Shown piece after piece: positions 33,701 to 45,572 of a DNA stretch of 64,000 bases (positions within the stretch are counted from its first letter, which is position 1; each line of letters begins with the position of its first letter). Both the position numbers and the translations under genes were made by a program. The stretch is from Nematostella vectensis (taxonomy: Eukaryota; Cnidaria; Anthozoa; Actiniaria; Edwardsiidae), in the NCBI RefSeq assembly GCF_932526225.1, contig NC_064039.1, forward strand, positions 5,283,001-5,347,000, in the 5' to 3' direction. The notes below the pieces were generated by a model, which saw only the letters and a program-made list of their open reading frames with translations, had not been told where the DNA came from and ran no database searches.

Positions 33701-36700
33701 AACAACACGTCCTCCAGACAGACTGGCAAATTCATGGTCATTGAACTGTGAACACAAGAACCAAAATGAGTTAAATTCCGCAACTAAAAAAAAACTAACT
33801 ATAAGTGCTTGTCTTACAATCTTTGAATGAGCACACTTCTTGGAATTAGTACCCCCTTTAGGTGCAAAATATCAAATAAGCACCCCATCCCCCTCCCCCT
33901 CCCCCACCCAGGAGGTTTAGGTGAGCATTTGCAGTATGTACATGGAGTATCAAAGCACATCATCTAAGATAGTGTTGGATATGATTTTGGATGAAAGGAT
34001 ATTCTAAGGTGTTTGGAGTTAGGAGTGGTTATTTAGGTTTCAGGACAATCTTAGATGATGTTAGACATAGTATTGTCCACCAGTATAGCACCTGTTGTGA
34101 TACAGTCCATGGGATCAGGTCCCCTGATGCACGCTTGCCACGAGATAGACTGCTCATTATAGTAGACTTGGATATGTCGCCCTCCAAACATACCTACACA
34201 TGTGGAAAAAGTTGGTTCAGAGAAGTGAAAAGGGCTGTCACACATGACAATAGGAACAATATAAGAAACAAAAACTGGATACTAAACTATTATTTGTAGA
34301 CACTACAGCTATGAGTCATCGTTAATCTTTAGCTCTACTGTACCTGTAACACACAGTACACTTCAGGAAGAGAAGGGCTAGAAGGGTCTACAGGACCCAG
34401 CAAGCAAAAGATATGATGAGCAGGGGCGTCAGACAACAGTTGGAGATCATCAGGGGTGTTCTAAAAAAATTAGGCTGATTATATAAGCAGCTAACAATAA
34501 ATTCAGCATAGGATAACTGGGTGTTCATTACTGGAGCATGATTGTTTTGAATGTTTTGTGAACCCAGGGTGTCAAGGCCAGCAGAGGCGGGGGGGACCTC
34601 GTTCTTGCGCTACACTGACCTCAATGTCTGAGTACAGTATGTCTTTGCCCATCTAGAGGACCATTTTTTACTTGGTAATTCACCCCAGCTTGGTATTTAT
34701 TATTGTATCATGTTCTTAAAGAGGACCTTCCAGTTGATTGGGTTGGTTCTCTCAAATTCCCAGAGCTTCCCTTGGTTATAGGCCTGCATGTGTCATTCTT
34801 CCCCAGCTAGACTTTTCCATTATGCTTTGTAAGTCTGCCCCAAACTTGTGAGCAGATGTCATTTACTAGCACTCCACACATAAATACTGTACTTGGTCAA
34901 TTTAACCAAAAAAAAAGGAAATGTTTTGTTTTTCAAAGAAACTACTGACCTTGTAGTGTGAGGCTACATAAAGGGCCATCAACCTTTGCAAAAACACCTC
35001 TGAGGCTTTGTGGTAAGAGAACAGTGTATCTCTATTTACATAATATCTGTAAATGTGTCAAGGACCATCTGTCCAATAGATCCTACTTATGAGTGGAATT
35101 ACTACAGTATTGCATGGGCTTTACTTTTCATATCATCAGAGGACCCACGTCTGAACTTGGATAGATAAATTGAGGAAAGTAAATCCCTTGTCCTCTAACC
35201 CAAACCTTTATACCACTGGAGATCCTGGCTGGTGGTGCTGTCATCAGTGATAACATGTTACACTAACTCTCTAATAATTGTAAATTGTTTGGAGTGTTTA
35301 CAATGATATAAAAAAAGGCATCAAATCAAATGTGTGAACATCAAAATCACTGTGTGAAGTACATAGCAGGAAAAGATACAGCTCACAGCTTTCTGGCAAA
35401 GGACAGCCACCAGTAATGTTCTGTGTGACTGTCGCATCAAGACACAGCAGCTTGTTGAGCCACTTCTCAACAGCATCACCTGGCGCATAACGTATGGACT
35501 CTTCTAGAGTCACCTCACTTAGCATCCTCCCCATTACTGCCGTCGTAGCACCACTAGCTTCCGCTGTCTTGGTGGAGGTAACCCCTTGAGGAACACTTTG
35601 CTGTCTTAGCTGCTGGAGAAGCTTGAGAGACAGAGATCTGCCAGTGCCCTCATACCTTTCAGGGAAATAATACAACACTATTATTATTATTTTCAAACTT
35701 TATTGAGTCAACGACAATAGTTACAACAATAAATACAGCGACAACACAAAAACATGAGGCCAATATGCAAGGCACTACCTTTAGGATAAACAAACTAATT
35801 ACTGTATACATAAAATAAATCATAAAATCATTCTTTGACTAGCCTGCTTGCAGGGGGTACTCGGTGTTATCATAGCGGAAAACCCTCCTCGGTGATCAGG
35901 CACCATCTTGTATTTTTGAGCCGATGGTTCCTGGGGGCGAGCCCAAAAACGGACCTGATCACCGAACAAAGAGAGTTTTCCACAATAATTACACTGAGAA
36001 CCGCCTGAAAGCCGGCTATTCTTTGACATGTACAGGTAATACATAGAAACCCAGTCCATGTGCAAGGACGTTCAATGTTGTGATTTAGAAATATTTGAAA
36101 AGCTAAGCGAACAAGGAAGGTTATTGAATCAGCTATGATACAGATGCAGTGATGTGTTTCCTTTAGGTTACTATTCATTCAAAATAAGAGGACTGTAAAG
36201 CATAGATCTTTGATAAGTGTACACTGAGGTGGCATGGTGTACTGTAGCCTTGTATTCTAAGAACAGAGCTTAATTGTGCTACATAGATCAGGGAAGGTGC
36301 ATATCTCTAGTGTGCGCCAGGTGAAGATTAATTTTAAAGATTGTACTCTGAAAATATAAATCAGGAAAATAATGAATGAACATTCTTTGAATAGTAAAGT
36401 TACTACAAACTTAGAACTACAAACCTACAACAAACCAAACCAAGGATGTAGATCTTACCCATTTATGGTTGAAGACATGAACACAAGATAGGGACCAAGT
36501 AGATTCTTAACAAGAGGGAGTGGAATGGCAGCTGCTTCATCAATACACAGCAATTCGGCTTGACCAAGCTTATGAGCGTCAGATGGATGGATGTACTGTA
36601 AAAGGGTTAAACAAAACAGTTTGGATTTTTTGTAAATGCCCTAGTTGGTTAGCCTGCATTACAGCAAAATTGAACTAGGTTGACCAGCTCCCTCCCTTTT

Positions 36701-39700
36701 GCATATTTAGGTCCTGTGATTTCTATGCCTTAGTCAAGGAGGTTTCTTTTCAAACAAAACTACTAAATAAACTTCAAAACAAACCTGTATTGTCTGGCGA
36801 TGATCTCTGAATATGTTGATGCGGACAACAGCCTTATTGAATTCAGGATTTGTGGACTGGACAAGCTCATAATCTATGTGTTCCTGATGAGAGAAGTAAA
36901 ACCAGTTATGACTGCAGAGAAACCACTCACTGCTACAAACCAAAAAAATCTAGATGTTAAATTAATTATTAAAAAAAAAAAAGATTTTTGGACCAAGATT
37001 TTAGTAATCTCACACAACTGTGTTACAAACAGCTGATAGATACCTGATAGTCTAATGCATCAAAGCCTTTGAAAACAAACTCAAACAAGGTATGGAGATT
37101 CTCTGGACTTGGAGATGTGACAAACATGTTGGAATACCTAAAATATAAATCAAAACCAAATATATGTCAAGTTAATCATCACTGAATCAATTTAAACTTA
37201 CCATACTTCTACAATCTTTAGATTTATGTCTTAAATTAGTTACATGTAGTCAAGTCATGATGAAGCCTACCCAAAAGCGACGGCAGAGGCAAGAGCTAGT
37301 CCAATTGCTGCTGACTTGCCCCGCCCTCTAGCTGCCGTTAATGACACAGTCGTCCTAAGAGTTTTCTCAGAAATTGCCTCAATGAACTTTAACAGCGCCT
37401 TAGCCTGAAAAGGATAAATAATTCAGCGAGAACAGCAACAGATATTTATTGAGAAGACAAAAGTAAAAATTGCTATGATTGAGTAGCACCTACTACTTTT
37501 CATGAAAGATAGACCATACTCCACCTGATCAAGAGTTCGGCAGCAGTTAATGAGTGACCCGACAGGTTGCGTGTCTTGTAGAGAATCCTTTAACTCCTTC
37601 AACTCAACCTCACTAGGCGTCAAGGATTCCTCCTACAAAATATGTAACATAGTGGTAAGTGTGTGCTGTCTTCCCGACATAATAATATGTAACGAAGTGG
37701 TTAGTGCATGCTGTCTTCATTACATAATATGTAACATGGTGGTTAGTGTGTGTTGTCTTCCCTACAAAATACGTAACGAAGTGGTTAGTGTGTGTTGTCT
37801 TCCCGAGTGTGTGATGTCTTCCCTACAAAATATGTAAAGCAAGATAGTGGTTAGTGTGTGCTGTCTTCCCTACAAATATGTAAAGCAAGATAGTGGTCAG
37901 TGTGTGCTGTCTTCCCTACAAAATATGTAAAGCAAGATAGTGGTTAGTGTGTGCTGTCTTCCCTACAAATATGTCAAGCAAAATAGTGGTTAGTGTGTGC
38001 TGTCTTCCCTACAAAATATGTAAAGCAAGATAGTGGTTAGTGTGTGCTGTCTTCCCTACAAAATATGTAAAGCAAGATAGTGGTTAGTGTGTGCTGTCTT
38101 CCCTACAAAATATGTCAAGCATAATAGTGGTTAGTGTGTGCTGTCTTCCCTACAAATATGTAAAGCAAGATAGTGGTTAGTGTGTGCTGTCATCCCTACA
38201 AAATATGTAAAGCAAGATAGTGGTTAGTGTGTGCTGTCTTCCCGACAAAATATGTAAAGCAAGATAGTGGTTAGTGTGTGCTGTCTTCCCTACAAAATAT
38301 GTCAAGCAAAATAGTGGTTAGTGTGTGCTGTCTTCCCTACAAAATATGTAAAGCAAGATAGTGGTTAGTGTGTGCTGTCTTCCCTACAAAATATGTAAAG
38401 CAAGATAGTGGTTAGTGTGTGCTGTCTTCCCTACAAAATATGTAAAGCAAGATAGTGGTCAGTGTGTGCTGTCTTCCCTACAAATATGTAAAGCAAGATA
38501 GTGGTTAGTGTGTGCTGTCATCCCTACAAAATATGTAAAGCAAGATAGTGGTTAGTGTGTGCTGTCTTCCCGACAAAATATGTAAAGCAAGATAGTGGTT
38601 AGTGTGTGCTGTCTTCCCTACAAAATATGTCAAGCAAAATAGTGGTTAGTGTGTGCTGTCTTCCCTACAAAATATGTAAAGCAAGATAGTGGTTAGTGTG
38701 TGCTGTCTTCCCTACAAAATATGTCAAGCAAAATAGTGGTTAGTGTGTGCTGTCATCCCTACAAAATATGTAAAGCAAGATAGTGGTTAGTGTGTGCTGT
38801 CTTCCCTACAAATATGTAAAGCAAGATAGTGGTTAGTGTGTGCTGTCATCCCTACAAAATATGTAAAGCAAAATAGTGGTTAGTGTGTGCTGTCATCCCT
38901 ACAAAATATGTAAAGCAAGATAGTGGTTAGTGTGTGCTGTCTTCCCTACAAAATATGTCAAGCAAAATAGTGGTTAGTGTGTGCTGTCTTCCCTACAAAA
39001 TATGTAAAGCAAGATAGTGGTTAGTGTGTGCTGTCTTCCCTACAAATATGTAAAGCAAGATAGTGGTTAGTGTGTGCTGTCTTCCCTACAAAATATGTAA
39101 AACAAGATAGTGGTTAGTGTGTGTTGTCTTCACTTCATGGAGTTTAATAGAAACCATGGTCATACCTTAGGCTTGGGTGGAACTGCTTTGATGTTCAGAG
39201 AATGCGAGGTCAGGGGGAGGATGTTCAGTTGGTCATCAATCACCATACATGATTTGCATGATGACAGGGACAGAATAAACCTGAGACAAAAATTAATGAT
39301 TATTTTTTACTTCAAATTTCCCAAGCTAAGGGGCTTTTTCTGGTTAAGGTGCATCATTTTGTGCTGTACATCTACATTTCATGTTTAAACATACTTGTAT
39401 ATGTATATCTAAGTTTATTTCTGGTCCATAATATTTAAAAAACACCTTATAAAGATCTATGGACATCTTACAGCTTTTGCTTCAGTCTAATGCTGAAGTA
39501 AAGCAGTCCTTAACATCTAACACTCATACCTCTCATTGAATCGGCCTACAACATCCTGGTGGGACTCTGTCCGATAGCGAGCATGGACGTCCTACAAAAT
39601 ACAAAACTTTGTTGGTTTAGGGTACAGGTGTACCCTAAATCAAAACAAGCCTTGTGTAATAGTCCAGTTTCTAAATCACTGTGCCCACCGGCCAAAGGTA

Positions 39701-41580
39701 CTATACAGTGTGAGCCTTGCACCAGAATTATTATGAGAAATTCACAACTTTTTGCACTGTTTTATCCTGAGCTCTGGGATATTTGCACATGAAATTTGTC
39801 TCAAATCAAGGAATGCACTGTATTTGTGCACCCTTATTCTGTCCAACAGGCGCCCTTATCATGTCCAACAGGCTTTAAAATTTGAAAATGTGCTATTATC
39901 CTTTGCAGGGATATTCACCCACCATGCTCATTGTGTAAAGCTGTTTCAAAGAGGACATTGTCCTCAGTAAGATAACAACAATTCCTCCTCCTTCTACAGT
40001 CTCTACTGTGCGGGCAAGCAGGTTAGGTGTCAGCGCCTCAAAATCCTACAAGAAATATGTCAGTTTACATGTTTAAATTTGGTAGAAGCAATGGCAGACA
40101 ATAAATAAAGATGTCTTGTAGTCTTTCAGATAAAACTTTGCTTTTGCAAATGTGAACTTTTATCTGTAGTTTTCACAACTAGCTCTTCAAATAAGATCTT
40201 CACCAAGTATATATTGTAGAAAGGCTAGTGTTACACTGGATAATATTCACCTGAAGGACGCACATGCCATAAGTATTTCCAAGAATCTTGTGCGTCTCCT
40301 TGTAGTAACAGTAGCGAATATTTGTTGATGAAACAAAAAGCTCAAACGGATCATCTTTGTTCATGTCTAGGGTGCCACTTTTGATCTTTTTCTGCAGTTG
40401 TTTCATCCTCTTCTTGCGGTGGCTGTCAAAAACATGTGAAAATACAGTAGATCAAACTTTAAAAGCACCATTTGCCACAAGTCAAATATCCACCAGAGTG
40501 ACATCCACAAATAAATGTTCTAGTCTTTATTGGATCACTCATTGGTTTAGAGCAAATATGGGGCTACGTCATCAGGACTGCATCTAGTTAAAACATTTGG
40601 GCCATACACAGGTTTGAAACTCTACAATTGTGTTGTCATGGTGTAATAGCTTCCACCAGCTATACTATTGCACAAGGACCAAAGTACTTTAAAATTAGCA
40701 GACAGTTAGCAGTTGACTATTCTATCAAAGACATCTTAGATTTCTGTACATGGCTATAGACTACAGTACATTTTAAACATGAAAATAAATGTGTTCAGGT
40801 GGAGTACCTGCTGAAGCCCAGCTCTTTCTTGTAGCACCATAGTACTGAAGGCCTGGCCTTGACGGCTGCCTTGGACAGCATATGATGGAGAATCACCACC
40901 TGACAACCATTCAAGTGCCAAACAAACAAGGGTCAGTCAAACAAGTGTCAATCAACTAAGTGACAATCAAATAAGTGTCAATCAAACAAGTATCCATCAA
41001 ATAAGCTTTAATAAAAAAATTCCATCAAAAAATGTCCATCCAAAAAAAGTTTATCAAATAAATGCCCAAAAAACAAGTACCCAGAAAACACGTGCAGACC
41101 AATCAAACAAGCTCCGCTCGAACAACTGTCAATCCAAAAAGAGTTCATCAAATAAATACACATAAAACAGTGTCCATCAAATAAATACCAATCAAATAGT
41201 GTCCATAGAGCAAAATTCAACCATCAAATAAGTCAGCCATTTATGGTAACAACATACTGAACACTTGCTCAACAGGTGTTGAAGAAATACATACTCATTA
41301 ATTTATTCCCATCGTATCGAGAATTTAATTCAACTTAGATACTTTTAATAAGTTTATGGATAATTTGGTGATGTTAATTATCAAGTCACAAGACGAATAT
41401 TTTGCCGTGTGTCACACAAAGATAAAGCAACATTTGCAGCTTCATATTACACAAAATCCCGCCTGGATATACCTGATCTCTGCCTTTATCGCCCACGACC
41501 ACAAAAAGCGATCTATGTCGAGTCTGAACGCCATTTTCAATCAATATTCGCAGACGATTATCAACTTTCTTCAACACCAT
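27721..41580 (-). CDS. NAT10: RNA cytidine acetyltransferase NAT10 (Kre33/TmcA family), complete, 29 exons
   Basis: Makes N4-acetylcytidine in 18S rRNA and tRNA, acting in the nucleolus. Minus-strand exons (5' to 3'): 41580-41473, 40899-40808, 40422-40251, 40045-39923, 39591-39530, 39280-39166, 37632-37525, 37404-37271, 37137-37044, 36883-36785, 36595-36459, 35655-35380, 35046-34950, 34460-34344, 34193-34092, 33745-33671, 33521-33402, 32757-32624, 32468-32420, 32177-32081, 32006-31899, 31022-30909, 30196-30141, 30005-29955, 29744-29676, 29604-29506, 29269-29196, 28686-28587, 27789-27721. Phases all agree; the sum is 3051 nt, 1016 residues, against about 1025 in vertebrates. Visible parts: N-terminal KKVDNRLRILIENG; Walker A AARGRGKS at about 284-291; the helicase-like IDEAAAIPLPLV near 387-398; the GNAT acetyl-CoA loop VQGMGYG near 635-641; a Lys-rich nucleolar-type tail. 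All domains look intact. Confidence 0.97.
27950..28180. repeat. Interspersed repeat, copy 1 (matches 50520-50755)
   Basis: Shares TTCGTTCTAAAATG, TTGATCATTTGTGTAATT, CTTAAAATGCTCCAAAAATA and GAAAATTAGA in the same order with 50520-50755. It sits in the last NAT10 intron. No termini or coding capacity were found. Confidence 0.7.
30587..30898. repeat. Minisatellite in a NAT10 intron
   Basis: Four to five copies of a 65-86-bp unit (CACATGTTGTACCCCACCC, then TCTATAAGTACAGTACAAGG and TGCATCAGATAGTGAAAGG). It lies directly beside exon 31022-30909, on its donor side. Confidence 0.9.
31220..31828. mobile_element. 609-bp MITE, CAGGGCTT termini, 6-bp target duplication (copy 2)
   Basis: Same family as 9817-10322. 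Termini are CAGGGCTTATGGAATTAC and its counterpart. The target TCAATA is duplicated at 31214-31219 and 31829-31834. The interior again has repeated TAATTT(A/G)G(C/T)G-like words. Located in the NAT10 intron between exons 32006-31899 and 31022-30909; exons are unharmed. Confidence 0.92.
35700..36200. other. Intron filler of unknown origin in NAT10
   Basis: Contains a GC-richer block (35840-36060) with short minus-strand ORFs including CNYCGKLSLFG. It lies between exons 36595-36459 and 35655-35380. The composition differs from neighbouring AT-rich intron DNA, suggesting an old insertion, but no termini were found. Confidence 0.35.
37640..39125. repeat. ~48-bp minisatellite, about 30 copies, in a NAT10 intron
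   Basis: Unit: ATGTAAAGCAAGATAGTGGT then TAGTGTGTGCTGTCTTCCCT and ACAAAAT, with variants (GTCAAGCAAAAT, CATCCC, missing A). On the transcribed minus strand each unit reads CACTAACCACTATC...TTTTGTAGG, close to the branch site and acceptor of exon 37632-37525, which directly abuts the array. The array therefore looks like an expansion of that 3' splice-site region. Confidence 0.95.
40915..41235. repeat. Degenerate short tandem repeat in the first NAT10 intron
   Basis: Repeated ATCAAA(C/T)AAGTGTC(C/A) words of about 15-18 bp with many substitutions, between exons 41580-41473 and 40899-40808. Confidence 0.75.
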
Positions 41581-42750
41581 GTTGTTTGCTGCACGTGGTG
41601 GAACCGCTGAACAATCATAGGCTCATGTAGACCACAGGCTGACCGAAGTCAGTTGGGAAAAGGGGTAAGTCATATTCACTTTGAAAGACAGCCTTAAAAC
41701 GATGTTCCCTTCAATTTTTTGTTGCCTTAATCTCTAGTTATTATCAGTTTGTCACGTCCTTAAAACAGGCTGCACAAGGCTCAGGGTGGTAAAGGGTATT
41801 TTCGTAAAACAAGATTTGGCCATTTTTCACTGTCGAGAAACGTGAAAGCGTCCATTTCAACGTCCGTGAAACGTGGTTTAACGGCTTAAAAGGCCATTTT
41901 TCGGTCCGTGAAACGTGAAAAAGCCATTTTGCCCGGTCCGTGAAACATGATCTATACCCCCTTACCACCCTTAAGGCTGCACAGCAAATGTCATCGGTCT
42001 GGCACTGGAGTCAAGTTGACTTGTATGGAGCACAAGTCATGTACACGTGCAATTACATCACCGCAAAATAACAGTCTTTGGAGTTCCCAAGAGACCCGAT
42101 AAGCCCAAATAGACCTCGATATTTTCCACTCTACGTCACAGCGAGCTGTGTGTGGCGTAACCGTATAAGACTAAGGTCTTTTTTAAGGGCTAGGAACCTG
42201 GTTATTGCCTCCCTATTAATGCGTTGGAACCCCGGTACCTGTGTGTTATACAGTTCGCTAGATAGCGGTGTTGGGGCCAAAATCACCAACCTAGCCGTAA
42301 AGCCTTAGCTGCCATACGATGATTTAGCGCGCGTCTGGATGTATGGTCTATTTTTTTTTATTTCTCATTCGTATTGATCGAGGTTCGATTCCCGGTCGAT
42401 CATTCGTTCTTTTCATGTTTCTTTTAGGAAAATTGCATTTTTTTTCATTCGTGCCTGTTTTCCAGTGACTTTACACACTAAGGTCACTCACTTAGAAATA
42501 GAAAGCTCACCTTCATGCCTTTCATAAAAGCACCAAAACGAGGCTCTGTTCTGGTGCTAATTACGATCTACTGTAAATTTAAAAGAGAGGCTCGACTTGA
42601 GGTTATTGCTTTTAGGTTCGAAGTATGTGTCGTACCATTGCAAAAATACATCCATTGTCTTTTTATTCAGGGCCCCTTTGTATCTTTCCTTCTTTTCGCC
42701 CACTCACCATTTCTTTGCCGCAACACTATCCACATACACCCTATCGCCTG
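41581..42750. other. NAT10 upstream region and intergenic DNA
   Basis: Holds the NAT10 promoter (not resolved; no TATA box near the start). A repeated CCGTGAAACGTG(A/G) motif occurs at about 41830-41950. At 42380-42405 GGTTCGATTCCCGG resembles an RNA polymerase III B box flanked by GATCGA/TCGATC; no convincing A box or tRNA cloverleaf was found, so no tRNA is called. Confidence 0.4.
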
Positions 42751-42751
42751 A

Positions 42752-42811
42752 TTTATTCATTATTTTTTTTAATCATACAGCTATTTGTAAAATTCCATAT
42801 AATTTTTTATT
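42752..42811 (-). promoter_or_regulatory. Candidate polyadenylation signals of the glutathione peroxidase gene
   Basis: Minus-strand AATAAA at 42811-42806 and 42757-42752, both downstream of the SECIS element, as required if the mature mRNA is to retain it. Confidence 0.5.
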
Positions 42812-42937
42812 TAATTTAAATGTGATGACATTGAGGGCCAGTCTGTTCATCCATGTGACGTCAAGTTACGTTTGGCGCCAGCGAAGAGACGACGCGTAAA
42901 GCTGAATACATAAGCACCTCACGTGAGTCTCACAACG

Positions 42938-43003
42938 GCCAATCAGAACCGATCTACTGCTCCTGTGCAGTTTGCAACCAGTTCGTCATCAGCTGGCAGC
43001 CAA
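42938..43003 (-). promoter_or_regulatory. SECIS element (type II) of the glutathione peroxidase mRNA
   Basis: On the minus strand the order is AUGA (42989-42986), a stem, AAA, then a CUGC...GCAG mini-stem, the returning stem, and UGAU (42945-42942). AACUGG pairs with CGGUU-side bases and UUGC with GCAG/GCAA-side bases. This is the order of core elements in animal GPx SECIS elements. It lies about 260 nt past the stop codon. Confidence 0.8.
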
Positions 43004-43252
43004 GTGAACACAAAGATGTCACATGAATGAACAAAACCCGCACCTTATGTCACAATGTGGGCAATAGTGTCACGCAGGTGACCTGTCTTCTGTCACACAG
43101 TCATCTAGAATGTTTTACTCACGCGATAAATCACAATCAGAAATAAAAAAAAAAGAAGCTATGAAGATAATAACGCTTGGGCCTAATTATGAATCAATCA
43201 AGATGAATGTGATGATCATGAATGTGATGATAGTTATGATGATAATGATTGT

Positions 43253-45041
43253 CTAAAAGTCCAAGGAAAAGTCCTCCTGAACGTTTCCCATCTCTGATTG
43301 GCAGTTGGCGATCAGCCTTTCAATTTCTTGCCCCAGGTCTTTTGGGTTGACGCTCGGTTTAAATCGGAGCACAGGCTTCCCGTGATGGTCGATGAGGAAT
43401 TTCTCAAAGTTCCAGCTGATGTCGCCGCTCTTGACAGGCGACCAGATGATGTCATCGTGGTTACCCATGATCATCCCGTCAGGGGAGGGGCACTGGGCCT
43501 GAGAAACCGAACAAAAGAAATTGTCAGTAAATATTTGTTTATCGGAAGTCAGCAACTATTTCAATGTTTTGCCGGGTTAGCTCGTTTGTGGAAATTAAAT
43601 TATTTAAAGTTAGGCTAAGTTCAAACTTCGTATTATCCATGAGAGCCGTATTCAATCAAATGCATGCAAATGAAGATGAAACAATCGACTCATTTGCATT
43701 GAATACGGCTGGCTCATGGATAATAATACGACGTTTGTTGGCCGATTGTCGCTAGTCTGTCAACCCAACGTCTTGAACCACATACAAGTAAGAAAAAGTG
43801 TTATCATCATAAAATACACCATTAATATATGTAGACACTAACGTACGGCCAGATTTCGCTGTTACCTACTTGCTTTTAAATGCAAGTAAAATATTGTATC
43901 ATTTCAGTTTTCGATGGAATGAAAATCGTTTTTTTAAGTTACTGTTTTTAATTTAAAAAAAAAAACACGTTTTTTTCCATGCGTTTTTTTTAAATTTAGA
44001 GTGTCTTGAGTTTGGCCTGGCAAACTGCAATAAAGACAAAGAATGTTAAAAAGCGCACAAGAAAGCGGGCAAGGAAACAAGTACAATGTTAAGGATGTCT
44101 AAAAATCATTTTTCTTGTTGTTGTTGATGTCGTTGCTTTTTTATATAAAAAAACGCACATTCGTTCATCTACGGAAATCGTTGTTTTGAATTAATTGTTT
44201 TTGAGTTCTCCTAATGTTGTTTAAAATGTGCTTAGTTGCTGAAGCGAATAAGAACTAAAAATTATACGGTTCACATAATTGTAAAGAAAACTAATAATGG
44301 AGGGAATAAATTCGCACTTTAAAGTGGATCTTAAGGTAGTTTGCTGTTCTTTGAACACGCGACGTGCGAGGAAAAGAACCAAGTTAATACTTTCTACCGC
44401 AAATATCATGTTTATCTTTAGGATTTCGCATTGGCAATTCAATCCAATATGAGGATGAAGGTGTTATTCATATAATTATGCATTTCGTCATGCAAAAGTT
44501 GATGCATATTAACAGAAGATGCATTTAATCAAAAGATATTATAAAAGAGTAAAAAATCTAAAAATTGAATGAACTGCGTTAAATAGCTCACCTTTAGAAA
44601 AGTGTATGCTGGATGTTGTTTGTTTCCGTTCACGTCTGTCCTATTCATAAGTGGGAACTTCGGTACAAATCCATTACCCGGTCTGACAAACCTCAGACTG
44701 TTTCTGATTTCATCAGCATTATCCCCGGGTTCTTGCTTGCCAAATTGATTACAAGGGAACCCAAACACTTTAAGGCTACATACACCTTCAACTTTACCGT
44801 AGTTCACGGCTAATGCATTCAGTTGAGGGTACTGCGCCTTAGTAAGGCCTCAGAAGGAAGCTACATTAACAGCCAATACTACATGCCCCTCAGCCTTCTG
44901 CTGTTTACCATCCAAATCAACAAAGTGGTAATCGTTGAAAGATCCAGAAGAGCTCTTACAAGGCCCTGAAGATTGAGCCCTTGAAGGGGTAAACTGAGAA
45001 TAAAGCAGCACGAATAGCGCCAGCGAACCGGGGCCCTTCAT
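43253..45041 (-). CDS. Secreted glutathione peroxidase, selenoprotein (UGA = Sec), 2 exons
   Basis: Reduces hydroperoxides with glutathione or thiols. Exon 1 is 45041-44592 and exon 2 is 43498-43253, a GT-AG phase-0 junction; 231 residues. The TGA at 44852-44850 falls exactly at the catalytic position: ...[19 protein letters not shown]..., so it encodes Sec64. The rest of the active site is present: Q99 in [12 protein letters not shown] and W179-N180 in SWNFEKF. An N-terminal hydrophobic stretch ([11 protein letters not shown]) before SRAQS looks like a signal peptide, so a GPX3-like secreted form is likely. A SECIS-like element lies in the 3' UTR. The single intron holds a foldback MITE. Confidence 0.93.
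43628..43735. mobile_element. Foldback MITE in the glutathione peroxidase intron
   Basis: Arms of about 40 bp: CGTATTATCCATGAGAGCCG and TATTCAATCAAATGCATGCA at the left, complemented by TTGCATTGAATACGGC and GCTCATGGATAATAATACG at the right. The short centre leaves a near-complete hairpin. Confidence 0.8.
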
Positions 45042-45570
45042 GGCGAACTGAGGCTTGTTTATTCAAATGAGAGTCCTGGAACAGCTGTTCGCAAAGGACA
45101 ATGGGCAATCAAAGTATCACCCGAATGTCAATCATAGCAATTTCGTGCTTCTTGAGTATGCTAAATCCGTGCTAAATCCTGTGCACGATTGAGGTTCAGT
45201 ATTGCCAAAAAGTTATTTTGGCAATAAAAAAATATTTAAATAATTTTAGATAGAGTTAGAAACACAATTCCTAGAAATATTACAAGCTGGTGACGAAAAT
45301 TCAGCGGCCTCAGGAAAGCTCTATAAATGTGTATGTTCGGAAGTTTCCTCAGGCAGTCAGATGTATTTGAAAGGGACTGGCGTACATTGTATCCATCACC
45401 TCACCAAGGGCTGTAGGAATATTGTTTGATAGTGCAAACGCTCAAACAACCGCCCCCTTTTTGGAAGGTAAGGGACTTGGCCACAGATCGGTACAAAAAT
45501 CCCCACTCACCCCCATAAAAAAATTCATACCCCCGACCCCCTCAATAGGGGGGTATGGATATTTTCTGGA
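45042..45570. other. Glutathione peroxidase upstream region
   Basis: Presumed promoter and 5' flank; no TATA box or other element stands out. C-rich stretch near 45500-45555. Confidence 0.35.
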
Positions 45571-45572
45571 AC

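Noticed and set aside
37640-39125. Regular array suggesting CRISPR
   Set aside because: Units are contiguous with no unique spacers, and the array is in an intron of an animal gene: a minisatellite.
42380-42405. GGTTCGATTCCCGG as a tRNA T arm
   Set aside because: No acceptor, D or anticodon arm can be folded around it and no A box was found at the right distance.
44850-44852. TGA within the glutathione peroxidase frame as a disabling mutation
   Set aside because: It sits at the catalytic Sec position, the frame is conserved on both sides and a SECIS-like element follows, so it is read as selenocysteine.
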